Made by a program: the position numbers and the translations under genes
Shown here: positions 8,740 to 18,272 of the stretch, piece after piece
Layout of the letters: the number at the start of each line of letters is the position of its first letter
Position numbering within the stretch: the stretch's first letter is position 1
The notes under the pieces: model-generated
The model's input: only the letters and a program-made list of their open reading frames with translations
Databases searched by the model: none
What the model was told of the DNA's origin: nothing
Source of the DNA: Paenarthrobacter sp. A20
Lineage (GTDB): Bacteria > Actinomycetota > Actinomycetes > Actinomycetales > Micrococcaceae
Reading direction: 5' to 3'
Assembly (NCBI RefSeq): GCF_024168825.1
Contig: NZ_JALJWH010000001.1
Span: 186,001 to 250,000, forward strand
Length of the DNA: 64,000 nucleotides

Positions 8740-9399
8740 CTACACCGGGACAGCCACGATGACCTGGGCTGCACGCAGGACCCGCTCACCGGAGCGGTAT
8801 CCGGAGCGCAGCACCTGGCTGACCGTGTCAACCTCGATGTCCTCGCCGGGCTGCTGGATGAGTGCCTCGTGGATGGTGGGGTCGAATTCGACGCCCGTGT
8901 CCGCGATGCGTTCCAGTCCGTACGTCTTCAACGCGTTCTCCAGCTTGGTGGCGATGGCGGCGAAGGGGCCGCCATCGAGGTCACCGTGCTGGCGTGCGGC
9001 GTCGACGTCGTCCAGTACCGGGAGCAGGGAGTTGAGGACGCCGATGACGGCCATCTCTCCTGCTACGGCACGGTCGCGTTCGACGCGCTTGCGGTAGTTG
9101 ACGTACTCGGCCTGAAGGCGGAGGAGGTCGTTGCGGAGCTCCGCTGCCTGGGCTTCAGCCGCGGCACCGGAGGCTACCGACTCTTCAGCCGGCACCTCTA
9201 CCCCGTTGAGGATTTCCTCAGCCTGGGAGAGGGCGTCGCCGTCCGTGGGAGCGGCGTTGCCTTCGGTGGGAGCCGCAGCTTCGCTTTCAGGGTGACGGGC
9301 TGCGCCGGTCTCCGGGTCAACCTTGCGGTTGTCCCGAATCACGGGCTTGCGCGGCTCGTTGCCTTCAGAGTGCTCTGCTTCGTTGCCGTGGTGAGGCAT
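8740..9399 (-). CDS. grpE: Nucleotide exchange factor GrpE
   Basis: 219 aa. After an acidic, low-complexity N-terminus (about 1-80), a long helix runs through ELRNDLLRLQAEYVNYRKRV. The beta-wing region with GVEFDPTIHEALIQQPGEDI and VLRSGYRSGERVLRAAQVIV is diagnostic of GrpE. It is the ADP-release factor for DnaK and acts in the cytosol. Its ATG at 9399 lies 2 bp after the dnaK stop, so the two genes are translationally close. Confidence 0.95.
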   Translation of the reverse strand: MPHHGNEAEHSEGNEPRKPVIRDNRKVDPETGAARHPESEAAAPTEGNAAPTDGDALSQAEEILNGVEVPAEESVASGAAAEAQAAELRNDLLRLQAEYVNYRKRVERDRAVAGEMAVIGVLNSLLPVLDDVDAARQHGDLDGGPFAAIATKLENALKTYGLERIADTGVEFDPTIHEALIQQPGEDIEVDTVSQVLRSGYRSGERVLRAAQVIVAVPV

Positions 9400-9401
9400 G
9401 G

Positions 9402-11267
<1,866 letters not shown>

Positions 11268-11362
11268 ATCTTGTTTTCCTTTCAATGGCCGATGTTGGAG
11301 ATTGCACCTGACAGCGGTCCGCTGGGCGGTCTACGTGCCGGAAGCCTGCTCAACAATCGGCT

Positions 11363-11385
11363 AGTTGAGCGTTCTGCACTCAACT
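11363..11385. promoter_or_regulatory. HAIR operator 1 (HspR binding site)
   Basis: AGTTGAG-N9-CTCAACT is a perfect 7-bp inverted repeat matching the HspR HAIR consensus CTTGAGT-N7-ACTCAAG. It touches the proposed dnaK -10 element. A further half-site GCTCAAC at 11348-11354 forms a second, back-to-back GCTCAAC-N9-GTTGAGC repeat with the left half of this site. Confidence 0.88.
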
Positions 11386-11410
11386 GTACTCAGCCTCAGA
11401 ATTAAGTCAA
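11383..11410 (-). promoter_or_regulatory. Putative dnaK promoter
   Basis: On the minus strand, TTGACT (-35, 11405-11410) and TACAGT (-10, 11383-11388) are separated by 16 bp. HAIR 1 overlaps the -10 and HAIR 2 lies just upstream of the -35, consistent with repression by HspR. Confidence 0.5.
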
Positions 11411-11412
11411 TC

Positions 11413-11441
11413 CAAAGTTGAGTCAAGTGCGCTCAACTTTG
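11413..11441. promoter_or_regulatory. HAIR operator 2 (HspR binding site)
   Basis: CAAAGTTGAG-N9-CTCAACTTTG is a perfect 10-bp inverted repeat. Its centre is 53 bp (about five helical turns) from HAIR 1, so two HspR dimers could sit on the same DNA face. From here to 11570 I see no gene. Confidence 0.9.
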
Positions 11442-11570
11442 TTTTTCGGGCATAGAGAAACCCCGGAATCACGCGGCTGGAGGGCTGGTTTCGCCCACGG
11501 TGAACTGGCAAGCCCAGGTCAGGTTGGCACTCGGGTTCAGAACGTTCTACATGAGCAGTGGAAACGAAAG

Positions 11571-11606
11571 AAGGACTCGGCCAGTCTCCTGACTGACCGA
11601 GTCCTT
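11571..11606 (-). terminator. Rho-independent-like terminator after the RelA/SpoT operon
   Basis: The arms AAGGACTCGGCCAGTC and GACTGACCGAGTCCTT pair over 16 bp with one mismatch around a 4-nt loop. On the minus strand the hairpin is followed by a T-rich run (TCTTTCGTTT). It lies 18 bp downstream of the stop of the 76-aa gene, so it would end that operon before the dnaK promoter region. Confidence 0.7.
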
Positions 11607-11623
11607 CCTCTACGAGGCGTGTT

Positions 11624-11854
11624 TCAGGCGCTTAAAGCGTGAACCTCTTTGCCTGTGAAGTAACGCGAATGAGTCTTCTGGACGGTCTCCAAAGAGTCGC
11701 TGTTCAGCGAGACAACTTCCCAGTCGTCGCTGGGGCGTAATTTCTCCAGTCGCAGACGCTCTAAGAGGGCTGCTTTATGACCATCGGCTCCAGGAAATGC
11801 CGTAACCAGCCGATCGCCGGTAATGCGGTTGTACTCGATAACATAGCCAGGCAT
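11624..11854 (-). CDS. Small protein encoded after the RelA/SpoT-domain gene (candidate antitoxin)
   Basis: 76 aa, soluble, mixed composition (start PGYVIEYNRITGDRLVTAFP, end YFTGKEVHALSA). No family recognised. It starts 3 bp after the stop of the RelA/SpoT-domain gene and shares its terminator, so the two are almost certainly one transcript. If the upstream protein is a toxSAS toxin, this is the obvious antitoxin candidate, by position and size only. Confidence 0.6.
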   Translation of the reverse strand: MPGYVIEYNRITGDRLVTAFPGADGHKAALLERLRLEKLRPSDDWEVVSLNSDSLETVQKTHSRYFTGKEVHALSA

Positions 11855-11857
11855 GTC

Positions 11858-12664
11858 TCATTCCTTCCTAGTAAGCCGCATGGTATCAAACGAAGCTTTG
11901 AGGTTCGCCAGTCCTTCCAAGACGACATTCTCCGTCTCGTCCATGTCTCTTTCCGCTTGAGTGAATTCTCTCAGCTTGCGCTTGGACGGCTGTTTTTTGG
12001 CCTCTTCCAAGCTGCGAAGCGTGCGGACTTTGCTACGGCGCCGCTCAAGGGTAGAGAGGCCAGTGGTGGAGATGTCTTGTAGGTCAACGACGAACTGTTT
12101 CTCCCTGTCGTCCGTGGGCAACTCATCATATCGGATCCCCCTGCCCAGCACGTCTGCTGCTGCTTCGTAGGTGTTCGCCCATCGGCCTTGGAGGTGGGTT
12201 CTGATTTGGACTTCAACTCGCGCCGGGAGTTTTAGCCAGAGGTGAAGCGCACGGTATCCACTATGCGGACTGTCCCGCATGTCGCGACAGCACACCTGCA
12301 GATCGTGGCCGAACAGACCAGCGATAGCATTCGCCACCCCGTCCTGCTCATCAAGGGTCATTTCTGCTTCAAACCGCACACCAGCGACGTCCTGCACGCT
12401 TTGCAAGGGCGTCGAGTGGTCGCGCTGAAGCTTCTGCCGGAGGGTATCGATGGTCTTAGGGCGGGATGTGACCTCCGGTACGCGCTCACCAAGTAACGGA
12501 GTCCAATCCAACGCTTTGATCTTTGATTGGGTGTCAGCAGCTACGTCGTTGTAGTACACCATTACGGCGTCGTAGGTGGGGAGTGATTCGGGAATTGGCC
12601 GGGAGTCCCTGATGCAGATGCCCAATTTACGCAACTGATTGGTGGTCCACGGTAAGTCCGGCAT
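11858..12664 (-). CDS. Stand-alone RelA/SpoT synthetase-domain protein (possible toxSAS toxin)
   Basis: 268 aa. The synthetase core is visible: RPKTIDTLRQKL (68-79), the metal-binding DVAGVRFE (102-109), SGYRALHLWL with Tyr137 and His141 (135-144), and EVQIRT (151-156). There is no HD hydrolase, TGS or ACT domain, so this is a small alarmone-synthetase-type protein. The C-terminal ~100 residues are helical and charged. ATG 12664 was chosen because a TATGAT -10 element ends 6 nt upstream, fitting a leaderless mRNA. GC content is lower than in the neighbours. It could be a (p)ppGpp synthetase or a tRNA-pyrophosphorylating toxSAS enzyme. Confidence 0.75.
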   Translation of the reverse strand: MPDLPWTTNQLRKLGICIRDSRPIPESLPTYDAVMVYYNDVAADTQSKIKALDWTPLLGERVPEVTSRPKTIDTLRQKLQRDHSTPLQSVQDVAGVRFEAEMTLDEQDGVANAIAGLFGHDLQVCCRDMRDSPHSGYRALHLWLKLPARVEVQIRTHLQGRWANTYEAAADVLGRGIRYDELPTDDREKQFVVDLQDISTTGLSTLERRRSKVRTLRSLEEAKKQPSKRKLREFTQAERDMDETENVVLEGLANLKASFDTMRLTRKE

Positions 12665-12670
12665 TCTGTG

Positions 12671-12676
12671 ATCATA
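12671..12676 (-). promoter_or_regulatory. -10 element of the RelA/SpoT operon
   Basis: On the minus strand TATGAT ends 6 nt before ATG 12664 and no Shine-Dalgarno lies between, which points to a leaderless transcript. Confidence 0.45.
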
Positions 12677-12800
12677 TGCGACCCGTCTGCCATGGACCGC
12701 CGCTGAACTGCAGGTGCCACCACAAAGCTTCACCTAACGACACAGCGCCCTCACATTTCAACCTCCGCCCCGGAACAAACTCACGCGCGCCGCGCGGCCC

Positions 12801-13694
12801 TCAAGGCGCTACGCGGCGAAGCCTAGGGACCTTAGCGGCGCCAAGGGCATCCAGCGGCTCCGGCTTGTACACCCACGCCACCAGCACCACGGAGATGATC
12901 ATCAGCAGGAACCACGCCAGCAGCTTGTCGATGGAGACGGCCTGCCAGCCGTTCAGTTGGTTCGGATACAGCCACGCACGGGACCAAGTGCCGATGTTCT
13001 CCGCGAACCAAATGAACAGCGCCACCAGCAGGAACGAGACCAGGATGGGCATGCGGAAACGACGCCGGAACACCCGAAAGTGCATCACGCACCGCCCGTA
13101 GACCAGCACGACGGCGGCCAGCAGCACCCAGCGTGCGTCGAAGATGTAGTGGTGCGAGAAGAAATTGACGTAGATCGCACCCGCCACGAGGGCAGTGATC
13201 CAGCGCCTCGGGTACCTGTCGAAGCGGAGGTCGAACAGCCGGAAAACACGCACCATGTAGGACCCCACGGCCGCGTACATGAACCCGCTGAACAAGGGAA
13301 CTGCCCCAACCCGAAGGAACCCCTCCGCCTCGTACGCCCAGGATCCGACGTCCGTCTTGAACAGTTCCATCACCGTCCCCACCACGTGGAAGAGCAGGAT
13401 GACCCGCAATTCCCGCAGCGTCTCCAGTTTGAAGCTGATCATCAGAATTTGGATGACGACGGCGGCAAGGGTCAGGAAATCGTTACGGGCAAGCCCTGCG
13501 TTATCCGGATACCAAAGGCGGGCCCCGATAATCACGGCGAGCAGTGCGGCCCCAAAAACACATGCCCAGGCCTGCTTCAGCCCGAAGACTACGAACTCGG
13601 TGAGCCCGGATTGCAGGCGACTTCCCCGGACGCGGTCCAGATACCGATGCGCAAGGGCATCGATGGACTCTTCCACCGACGTGGAGTTACGCAT
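12801..13694 (-). CDS. DUF817 family integral membrane protein
   Basis: 297 aa with about eight membrane helices and the DUF817 hallmarks FHVVGTVMELFKTDVGSWAY and INFFSHHY-like region YVNFFSHHYIFDARW. Function unknown. ATG 13694 is inside the end of the upstream MpaB-like gene (8-nt overlap ATGCGTAA), so translation is coupled; a longer in-frame N-terminus would be antisense-like and Cys/Trp-rich and was rejected. Membership in a TetR-MpaB-DUF817 operon suggests a shared role in lipid or hydrophobic substrate metabolism, which is inference. Confidence 0.85.
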   Translation of the reverse strand: MRNSTSVEESIDALAHRYLDRVRGSRLQSGLTEFVVFGLKQAWACVFGAALLAVIIGARLWYPDNAGLARNDFLTLAAVVIQILMISFKLETLRELRVILLFHVVGTVMELFKTDVGSWAYEAEGFLRVGAVPLFSGFMYAAVGSYMVRVFRLFDLRFDRYPRRWITALVAGAIYVNFFSHHYIFDARWVLLAAVVLVYGRCVMHFRVFRRRFRMPILVSFLLVALFIWFAENIGTWSRAWLYPNQLNGWQAVSIDKLLAWFLLMIISVVLVAWVYKPEPLDALGAAKVPRLRRVAP

Positions 13695-14478
13695 GCAGCA
13701 CCTTTGAGTCCACCACCAGCTGGCCCAGGTAGTGATCGCGGGGCCAATGCCGGATCCGCTGTGGCAGCCGTGGATAAACACGTCCCATCAGGCGCATGGT
13801 CCGTTCGAAGCGGCGCGCATGGCCCGGGCCCCACTCAAAGCCGAAGCCTTCACGCAGGTGGTCGGGCAGCAGTCCTGCGGTGAGGAACCGCGCCAGCGGC
13901 ATGGCCAGGCGCAACAGCCGCGGTCCACCAGCTGGATGGAGCAGGTCCCGCGCAACCCCCAGCGCCTTCTCGTCCGGCTGGAGTCCTTGCACGTGGGCGT
14001 CCCAATAGGCAGCGAAAGCGTCACGGTCGGCCGGCCACATGCCCGCCGGAAGCTGCAGGGCTGTCCCGATCCGCGCATACTCGCGGTAAATACGTTCGGC
14101 GGTCTCGCCGTCGAGCGTTCCGTGCACCTGCTCATAGACGGTGACGGCGGTGTCGTAGAGGGTCGCGACCACCCACAGCTGGGATTCGGCATCGAAGGCA
14201 CTGTAGCCCTTGGAGTCGCCGTCAGGTTCGCGGCGGACCGGCGCGTGGGCACGGTTGACGGCGCGGCGGACGGCCTTGAGTTGCTCCTCCGAGCCGTAAA
14301 CCACCGCATATACGTACGTCATGGTCGCGCGGAGGCGGTCCATGGGGCGCTCGGCGAAATTGCTGTGCTCGGCCACGCCATGGCCCACTTTGGGGTCGGC
14401 GATTTGCAGCAGTATGGCGCGGCCTGCACCGGCGAGCAGGACGCCCTCCGCACCGATGTCTGCAAGCCCTCGAACCAT
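13687..14478 (-). CDS. Oxygenase MpaB family protein (DUF2236)
   Basis: 263 aa. The family pattern is clear: GRAILLQIADPKVGHGVAEH near the N-terminus, MDRLRATMTYVYAVVYG, and LWVVATLYDTAVTVYEQV, with conserved His and Arg residues used for haem binding in this superfamily (fungal MpaB, bacterial latex-clearing protein). The substrate is unknown. It follows the TetR gene by 16 bp and overlaps the DUF817 gene, forming a three-gene minus-strand operon. Confidence 0.85.
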   Translation of the reverse strand: MVRGLADIGAEGVLLAGAGRAILLQIADPKVGHGVAEHSNFAERPMDRLRATMTYVYAVVYGSEEQLKAVRRAVNRAHAPVRREPDGDSKGYSAFDAESQLWVVATLYDTAVTVYEQVHGTLDGETAERIYREYARIGTALQLPAGMWPADRDAFAAYWDAHVQGLQPDEKALGVARDLLHPAGGPRLLRLAMPLARFLTAGLLPDHLREGFGFEWGPGHARRFERTMRLMGRVYPRLPQRIRHWPRDHYLGQLVVDSKVLHA

Positions 14479-14494
14479 CTGAATACTTTAGCGC

Positions 14495-15232
14495 CTAGCC
14501 TTGGAGCCCCACGACGCCCTGCAGCACGCTGAGCTGATGCGCGAACAGTTCGTCGCGGGCGGCGAAGGTGCCGGCGCCATACTGCCCAAAAACCTCGAAG
14601 CTGATGGCCCCGAACACCGACGTCCACGCCAGGACACCCCGCGCAAGCGACGGGTCGGGGGCCCCGAGATTCATCTCGGCGCGAATGGCCGCCAGGTCTG
14701 CGGCCAAGGCCGGAGGAATCACGACGGCGGGGGTCACCTCGGCGTTGAGCGCACCCGCACGGTAGGCGGCATCGAAGATACCGACGAGGCGGACGATGAC
14801 CCGGGTTCCCGGGACGGTGGTGCGCTCCCCCGGCGCTTGATACCCGGGGACGGGACTTCCGAACAACAGGGCGTAGCTGGCCGGCTCGCGGATGGCCCAC
14901 GCACGGACAGCATTGCCGAGGGCCCTGAACTGCCCGGCGAAATCCTGTTGCGGGACCGCTCCGACGGCCGCATCCACGTGGTCGCCGAGCTCGTTGTAGG
15001 CATCGATGAGCAGGAGGGTGAGGAGTTCGTCGCGGTTCTCGACGTAGCGGTATACGGCCGAGGATACGACGCCGAGATCCCTCGCCACGGCGCGCAGGGA
15101 CAGGGCAGCCGCACCGTGGACAGCCAAGTGCTCCCGGCCGAGGCGGATGATGTCGGCGATTGTCTGGGTGCGGGCGCGTTCCCGCGGCGTTGTTCCCTTG
15201 GTCTTGGTTGCACTGGAGCCGGCGGACGTCAT
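14495..15232 (-). CDS. TetR/AcrR-family regulator with WHG-type C-terminal domain
   Basis: 245 aa from ATG 15232. N-terminal helix-turn-helix (TIADIIRLGREHLAVHGAAA, then LSLRAVARDLGVVSSAVYRY VENRDELL) and a C-terminal effector domain ending in LAWTSVFGAISFEVFGQYGAG, typical of WHG-domain TetR proteins. It heads the MpaB/DUF817 operon and is divergent from an NAD(P)-binding protein gene. Palindromes in the intergenic region (15273-15285 and 15320-15334) are its likely operators. A start 18 bp upstream is possible but less likely. Confidence 0.88.
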   Translation of the reverse strand: MTSAGSSATKTKGTTPRERARTQTIADIIRLGREHLAVHGAAALSLRAVARDLGVVSSAVYRYVENRDELLTLLLIDAYNELGDHVDAAVGAVPQQDFAGQFRALGNAVRAWAIREPASYALLFGSPVPGYQAPGERTTVPGTRVIVRLVGIFDAAYRAGALNAEVTPAVVIPPALAADLAAIRAEMNLGAPDPSLARGVLAWTSVFGAISFEVFGQYGAGTFAARDELFAHQLSVLQGVVGLQG

Positions 15233-15272
15233 GCCAATAGCTTGCCACAACAGAGAGCGCTGTCAACAAACG

Positions 15273-15285
15273 AGAGCAGTGCTCT
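15273..15285. promoter_or_regulatory. TetR operator 1
   Basis: AGAGCA-G-TGCTCT is a perfect 6-bp-arm palindrome that ends on the first base of the -35 box of the divergent gene. A degenerate copy, GAGAGC/GCTGTC, lies at about 15254-15265 on the regulator's side. Confidence 0.75.
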
Positions 15286-15313
15286 TGACATGGTCGACAT
15301 TCACCCTCATGCT
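15285..15313 (+). promoter_or_regulatory. Putative promoter of the NAD(P)-binding protein gene
   Basis: TTGACA (-35, 15285-15290), 17 bp, then CATGCT (-10, 15308-15313). It is bracketed by the two TetR palindromes. Confidence 0.5.
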
Positions 15314-15319
15314 GATTTA

Positions 15320-15334
15320 GAGAGCACTGCTCTC
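15320..15334. promoter_or_regulatory. TetR operator 2
   Basis: GAGAGCA-C-TGCTCTC is a perfect 7-bp-arm palindrome with the same core as the site at 15273-15285. It lies at the expected transcription start of the divergent gene. Confidence 0.8.
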
Positions 15335-15375
15335 GCTTTTGATTTCACGGATACAGACCCGAAAGAAGGCACACT

Positions 15376-16314
15376 ATGTACGTCGTCACAGGAGCAGGTC
15401 CCGTTGGCTACGCCGTCGCGGAACAACTGGCCCGGCAAGGCCATCAGGTGCGCGTTTTGACGCGGTCCGGCAGCGGCCCGGAGCATCCCTTGGTGGAACG
15501 GGTCCAGGCCGACGTCTCGGACGCCTCGCAGCTGGATCAGGCGATTCAGGGAGCAACCGCCGTCTTCCATTGCATCCATGGATCCGCATACCGCGCCTCC
15601 GCCTGGGCTGCCGAACTCCCCCAAGCCGAGCAAGTGGTGATGGATGCAGCGGCAGCCGCGGGCGCCGTCGTCGTCTTCCCCGAAAGCCTCTATTCGTACA
15701 GCGAGCCGGACAACGTCATGACCGAAGCCGGCCCACGTACGGCTACCGGTGGCAAGCGCGGAGTGCGGACCGCGCTGCTGACGGCGAGGAAAACGCATGC
15801 CGCCGACACCGTAAGTGTCGTCGCCGGAGACTTCTTCGGACCACGCGTGAAGATGGCACATGCCGGAGAGCGCATGGTGGCGCCCATCCTGGCAGGCAAG
15901 GCAGTGCAGTTCATCGGAAGCACACGCCAGCCGCACTCGTTCACCTACGTCCCGGACCTCGCCGCAGCCATGATTGCGGCCGCGCAGAAGCCCAAACTGT
16001 GGAACACGGTGCTGCACGCCCCCACAGGCGCAGCCGTCACCCAGGGAGACATGGCCGCAGCACACGCATCGGCCGCAGGGGTTGCTGTGCCCAAGGTGAG
16101 CGCCGTGCCCGGATGGGTGCTGCGGGTGGCGGGTGTTTTCTCCACGGACATGCGCGAGATTGCCGAATTGCTGTACCAGTTCGAACGCCCGTTCGTGATG
16201 GATTCCTCGGAAAGCCAGAAGCTCCTGGGCCTGGAACCGACACCCCTGATGGAAGCTGCAACTGCAACGATGACGTGGTGGAAGGAAGCTGCGCGGATGC
16301 CACAGCGTTCCTGA
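15376..16314 (+). CDS. NAD(P)-binding Rossmann protein (NAD-dependent epimerase/dehydratase-like)
   Basis: 312 aa. MYVVTGAGPVGYAVAEQLAR carries the GxGxxG dinucleotide motif at residues 6-11. The remainder (FPESLYSY around the active-site Tyr region, FTYVPDLAAAMIAAA later) fits extended/atypical SDR epimerase-like reductases. Substrate unknown. It has its own promoter flanked by two TetR palindromes and is divergent from the regulator, the usual layout for a TetR-repressed detoxification or reductase gene. Shine-Dalgarno AAAGAAGG precedes ATG 15376. Confidence 0.85.
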   Translation: MYVVTGAGPVGYAVAEQLARQGHQVRVLTRSGSGPEHPLVERVQADVSDASQLDQAIQGATAVFHCIHGSAYRASAWAAELPQAEQVVMDAAAAAGAVVVFPESLYSYSEPDNVMTEAGPRTATGGKRGVRTALLTARKTHAADTVSVVAGDFFGPRVKMAHAGERMVAPILAGKAVQFIGSTRQPHSFTYVPDLAAAMIAAAQKPKLWNTVLHAPTGAAVTQGDMAAAHASAAGVAVPKVSAVPGWVLRVAGVFSTDMREIAELLYQFERPFVMDSSESQKLLGLEPTPLMEAATATMTWWKEAARMPQRS

Positions 16315-16438
16315 AACAGCAGCCACATCAATCCCGCACCGCAAAAACCGCAGCGGCGCACCTTTCACACGCCGGCATCACCTAGGCTTATCAGGATGGC
16401 CCCGGCCTAAAGGGGGAACAAGCAGGAAGGTGCTGGGC

Positions 16439-17290
16439 ATGCATGAAAGTGACTCTGGATGGATCCGTTTTTGGAACCGTGGGACGTGGTGGAAAGCACT
16501 TCTGTTCGTTGCCCTCTACTGGGGCGTCTATGAACTGATCGGCTTTGGTATCGGCACCCTGTTCGGGGGCTTCATCAACCTGGAAAACCCGTTGGCTGAT
16601 CCGCTCACCGCGTTCCTTACGCTGGCGCTGCCCATCCTGGTCGCCGGAATATTGCTGCTCCTGTTTGCACGCTCGCTCGGTTGGGTCAAGGAGATTTTCG
16701 GCCCCCAGCCCCTCCGGGGGAAGGCTTGGATGTGGGTTGTGATCCCCCTGCTCATCATCCCTATCGTCCTGCGGCTGGTAGCGACCAACTGGTCCTCGTA
16801 CTCGGTGGGACTTGTCTTGGTCATGGCCTTCTTCGGCCTATGCGTGGGATTCACCGAAGAACTTGCCACACGAGGAATCGTTGTCAACATGCTCCGTAAC
16901 GGTGGCTACGGTGAACGGCTCGTCTTCGTTTTGTCCACCGCGTATTTCGCCTTGCTGCACAGTGGAAACATTCTCACAATGGAGCCACTGGTTGTCGCCG
17001 TGACCGTGGTCTACACCTTCGGATTTGGTGCCATGATGTACCTCTCCATGCGGGTCACAGGCAGCATCACCTGGGCGATCCTGCTGCACGCCGCCACGGA
17101 TCCCACCACGTTCCTGGCCACAGGTGGGATCGATGCTGCCACCGAATCAGCCGGAGCGGCCGGCCTGATTTCCCTCGCCGGGATCTTCAACTGGGTCTAC
17201 ATCCTTTTGGCATTGCTGGCCATCTTCTTCGTCAAGGGACATGCCACCCGAAAGAAGCTCAACTCCCCCGCTTCCATCGACGCAGCCTGA
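16439..17290 (+). CDS. CPBP-family intramembrane metalloprotease
   Basis: 283 aa with about eight membrane helices. The CPBP/Abi motifs are present in order: EELATR (EExxxR) after GLCVGFT, then the His of YFALLHSGN, then the His of AILLHAATDP. Such proteases cleave within the membrane; substrates in actinobacteria are mostly unknown. ATG 16439 is preferred over GTG 16430 because AGGAAGG (16424-16430) is then 8 nt upstream. Monocistronic by position, with a TAGGCT-like element at 16383-16388. Confidence 0.88.
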   Translation: MHESDSGWIRFWNRGTWWKALLFVALYWGVYELIGFGIGTLFGGFINLENPLADPLTAFLTLALPILVAGILLLLFARSLGWVKEIFGPQPLRGKAWMWVVIPLLIIPIVLRLVATNWSSYSVGLVLVMAFFGLCVGFTEELATRGIVVNMLRNGGYGERLVFVLSTAYFALLHSGNILTMEPLVVAVTVVYTFGFGAMMYLSMRVTGSITWAILLHAATDPTTFLATGGIDAATESAGAAGLISLAGIFNWVYILLALLAIFFVKGHATRKKLNSPASIDAA

Positions 17291-17309
17291 TCCCGTGAGC
17301 GGCGGCGGG

Positions 17310-18161
17310 TTAGAGCCCGTCGTCGTAATTCCAATGCTCCTGCCAGCGCCAATCAATTGGTTCGCTGAGCCGCTGGTAGCGGATATCGGTAGACAGGCGC
17401 ATGGTGCCGTTGCGGTCGGTGTTATCCAATGCGGCGTGCACAATATGCGCCGAGTGGACCACCACATCGCCCACCTCATAATCCGTCACGAGCCAGCGGG
17501 CATCGCGTTCGTCCGCCAGCCCCGGAAGGTCAGCCGTAATGGAGGCAGCGGGCATTTTCAGGGTTCCCTCCCGCTCCTCGGCCATCACCCAGTGGTGGCT
17601 GCCCTCCAGGTAGGCCAGGCCTCCCCGCTCGCGTGGGCAATCACCTAGCGGAATCCACATGGAAAGCACACGATCGCTGCCTTCGCGCAGATAGACCAGA
17701 TCGTAGTGGGCCTGCGTGGCGGTGCCGATCCCGCTTTCGCCGGGCTTGGTGTGGCGAATGATCTTCCGACGGTGCAAATGGACATCATCTTCCAGGAACC
17801 AAGCGAACCAGCCGGCAATGCCTTCCGCAGTGCACAGCGCCTGGTACTCCCGCCCGGGAACGATGTGGTCGAAGAGGCCCCGCCGCAACGCAGCACGGTC
17901 AACCGCACCCGGCGCTGCAATGCCCTCCCGCGGATCCGTACCCGTCGCGTACACATTGGCTTCGCTGAGGGAAGCAAAGTAGAACTCACGGAAATCCATC
18001 AGATGGTCCGGATTAAGCTGCCCCTTCAGGTAAAGGTATCCGTCGCGGCGGAGCCTTGCCCACAATGCGTCACGATCCCGGCGCTCGGAAGGGGGTACAG
18101 GCTCAAGCTCCGCGAGGCGGGATACCGATTCATCCAGGACGTAGCCATTCGAGGTCAACAT
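17310..18161 (-). CDS. Phytanoyl-CoA dioxygenase (PhyH) family protein
   Basis: 283 aa. Fe(II)/2-oxoglutarate dioxygenase residues are visible: HYD of QAHYDLVYLREGS (metal His and Asp), the distal metal His in VVHSAHIVHAAL, and the 2-oxoglutarate-binding Arg in GTMRLSTDIRYQR. YLEGSHHWV is a common PhyH element. Substrate unknown. ATG 18161 is chosen because the extra upstream residues lie in the intergenic region. It is divergent from the AraC-family gene, which probably regulates it. Confidence 0.85.
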   Translation of the reverse strand: MLTSNGYVLDESVSRLAELEPVPPSERRDRDALWARLRRDGYLYLKGQLNPDHLMDFREFYFASLSEANVYATGTDPREGIAAPGAVDRAALRRGLFDHIVPGREYQALCTAEGIAGWFAWFLEDDVHLHRRKIIRHTKPGESGIGTATQAHYDLVYLREGSDRVLSMWIPLGDCPRERGGLAYLEGSHHWVMAEEREGTLKMPAASITADLPGLADERDARWLVTDYEVGDVVVHSAHIVHAALDNTDRNGTMRLSTDIRYQRLSEPIDWRWQEHWNYDDGL

Positions 18162-18272
18162 GATGTCCAGCCTGGCAGCGGTGTGCAACGAAGTGAATGG
18201 ACTCCCGTGTCCTGGGACTTGGACTTTTGTGCGACTTGTTTCCACGTGCTGGTAAGGGCAGCATTGAGGTTC

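Noticed and set aside
17706..18272. N-terminal extension of the AraC-family gene
   Set aside because: The frame is open upstream but the extra 189 codons lie opposite the PhyH gene and its promoter; the AraC domain starts after ATG 18273.
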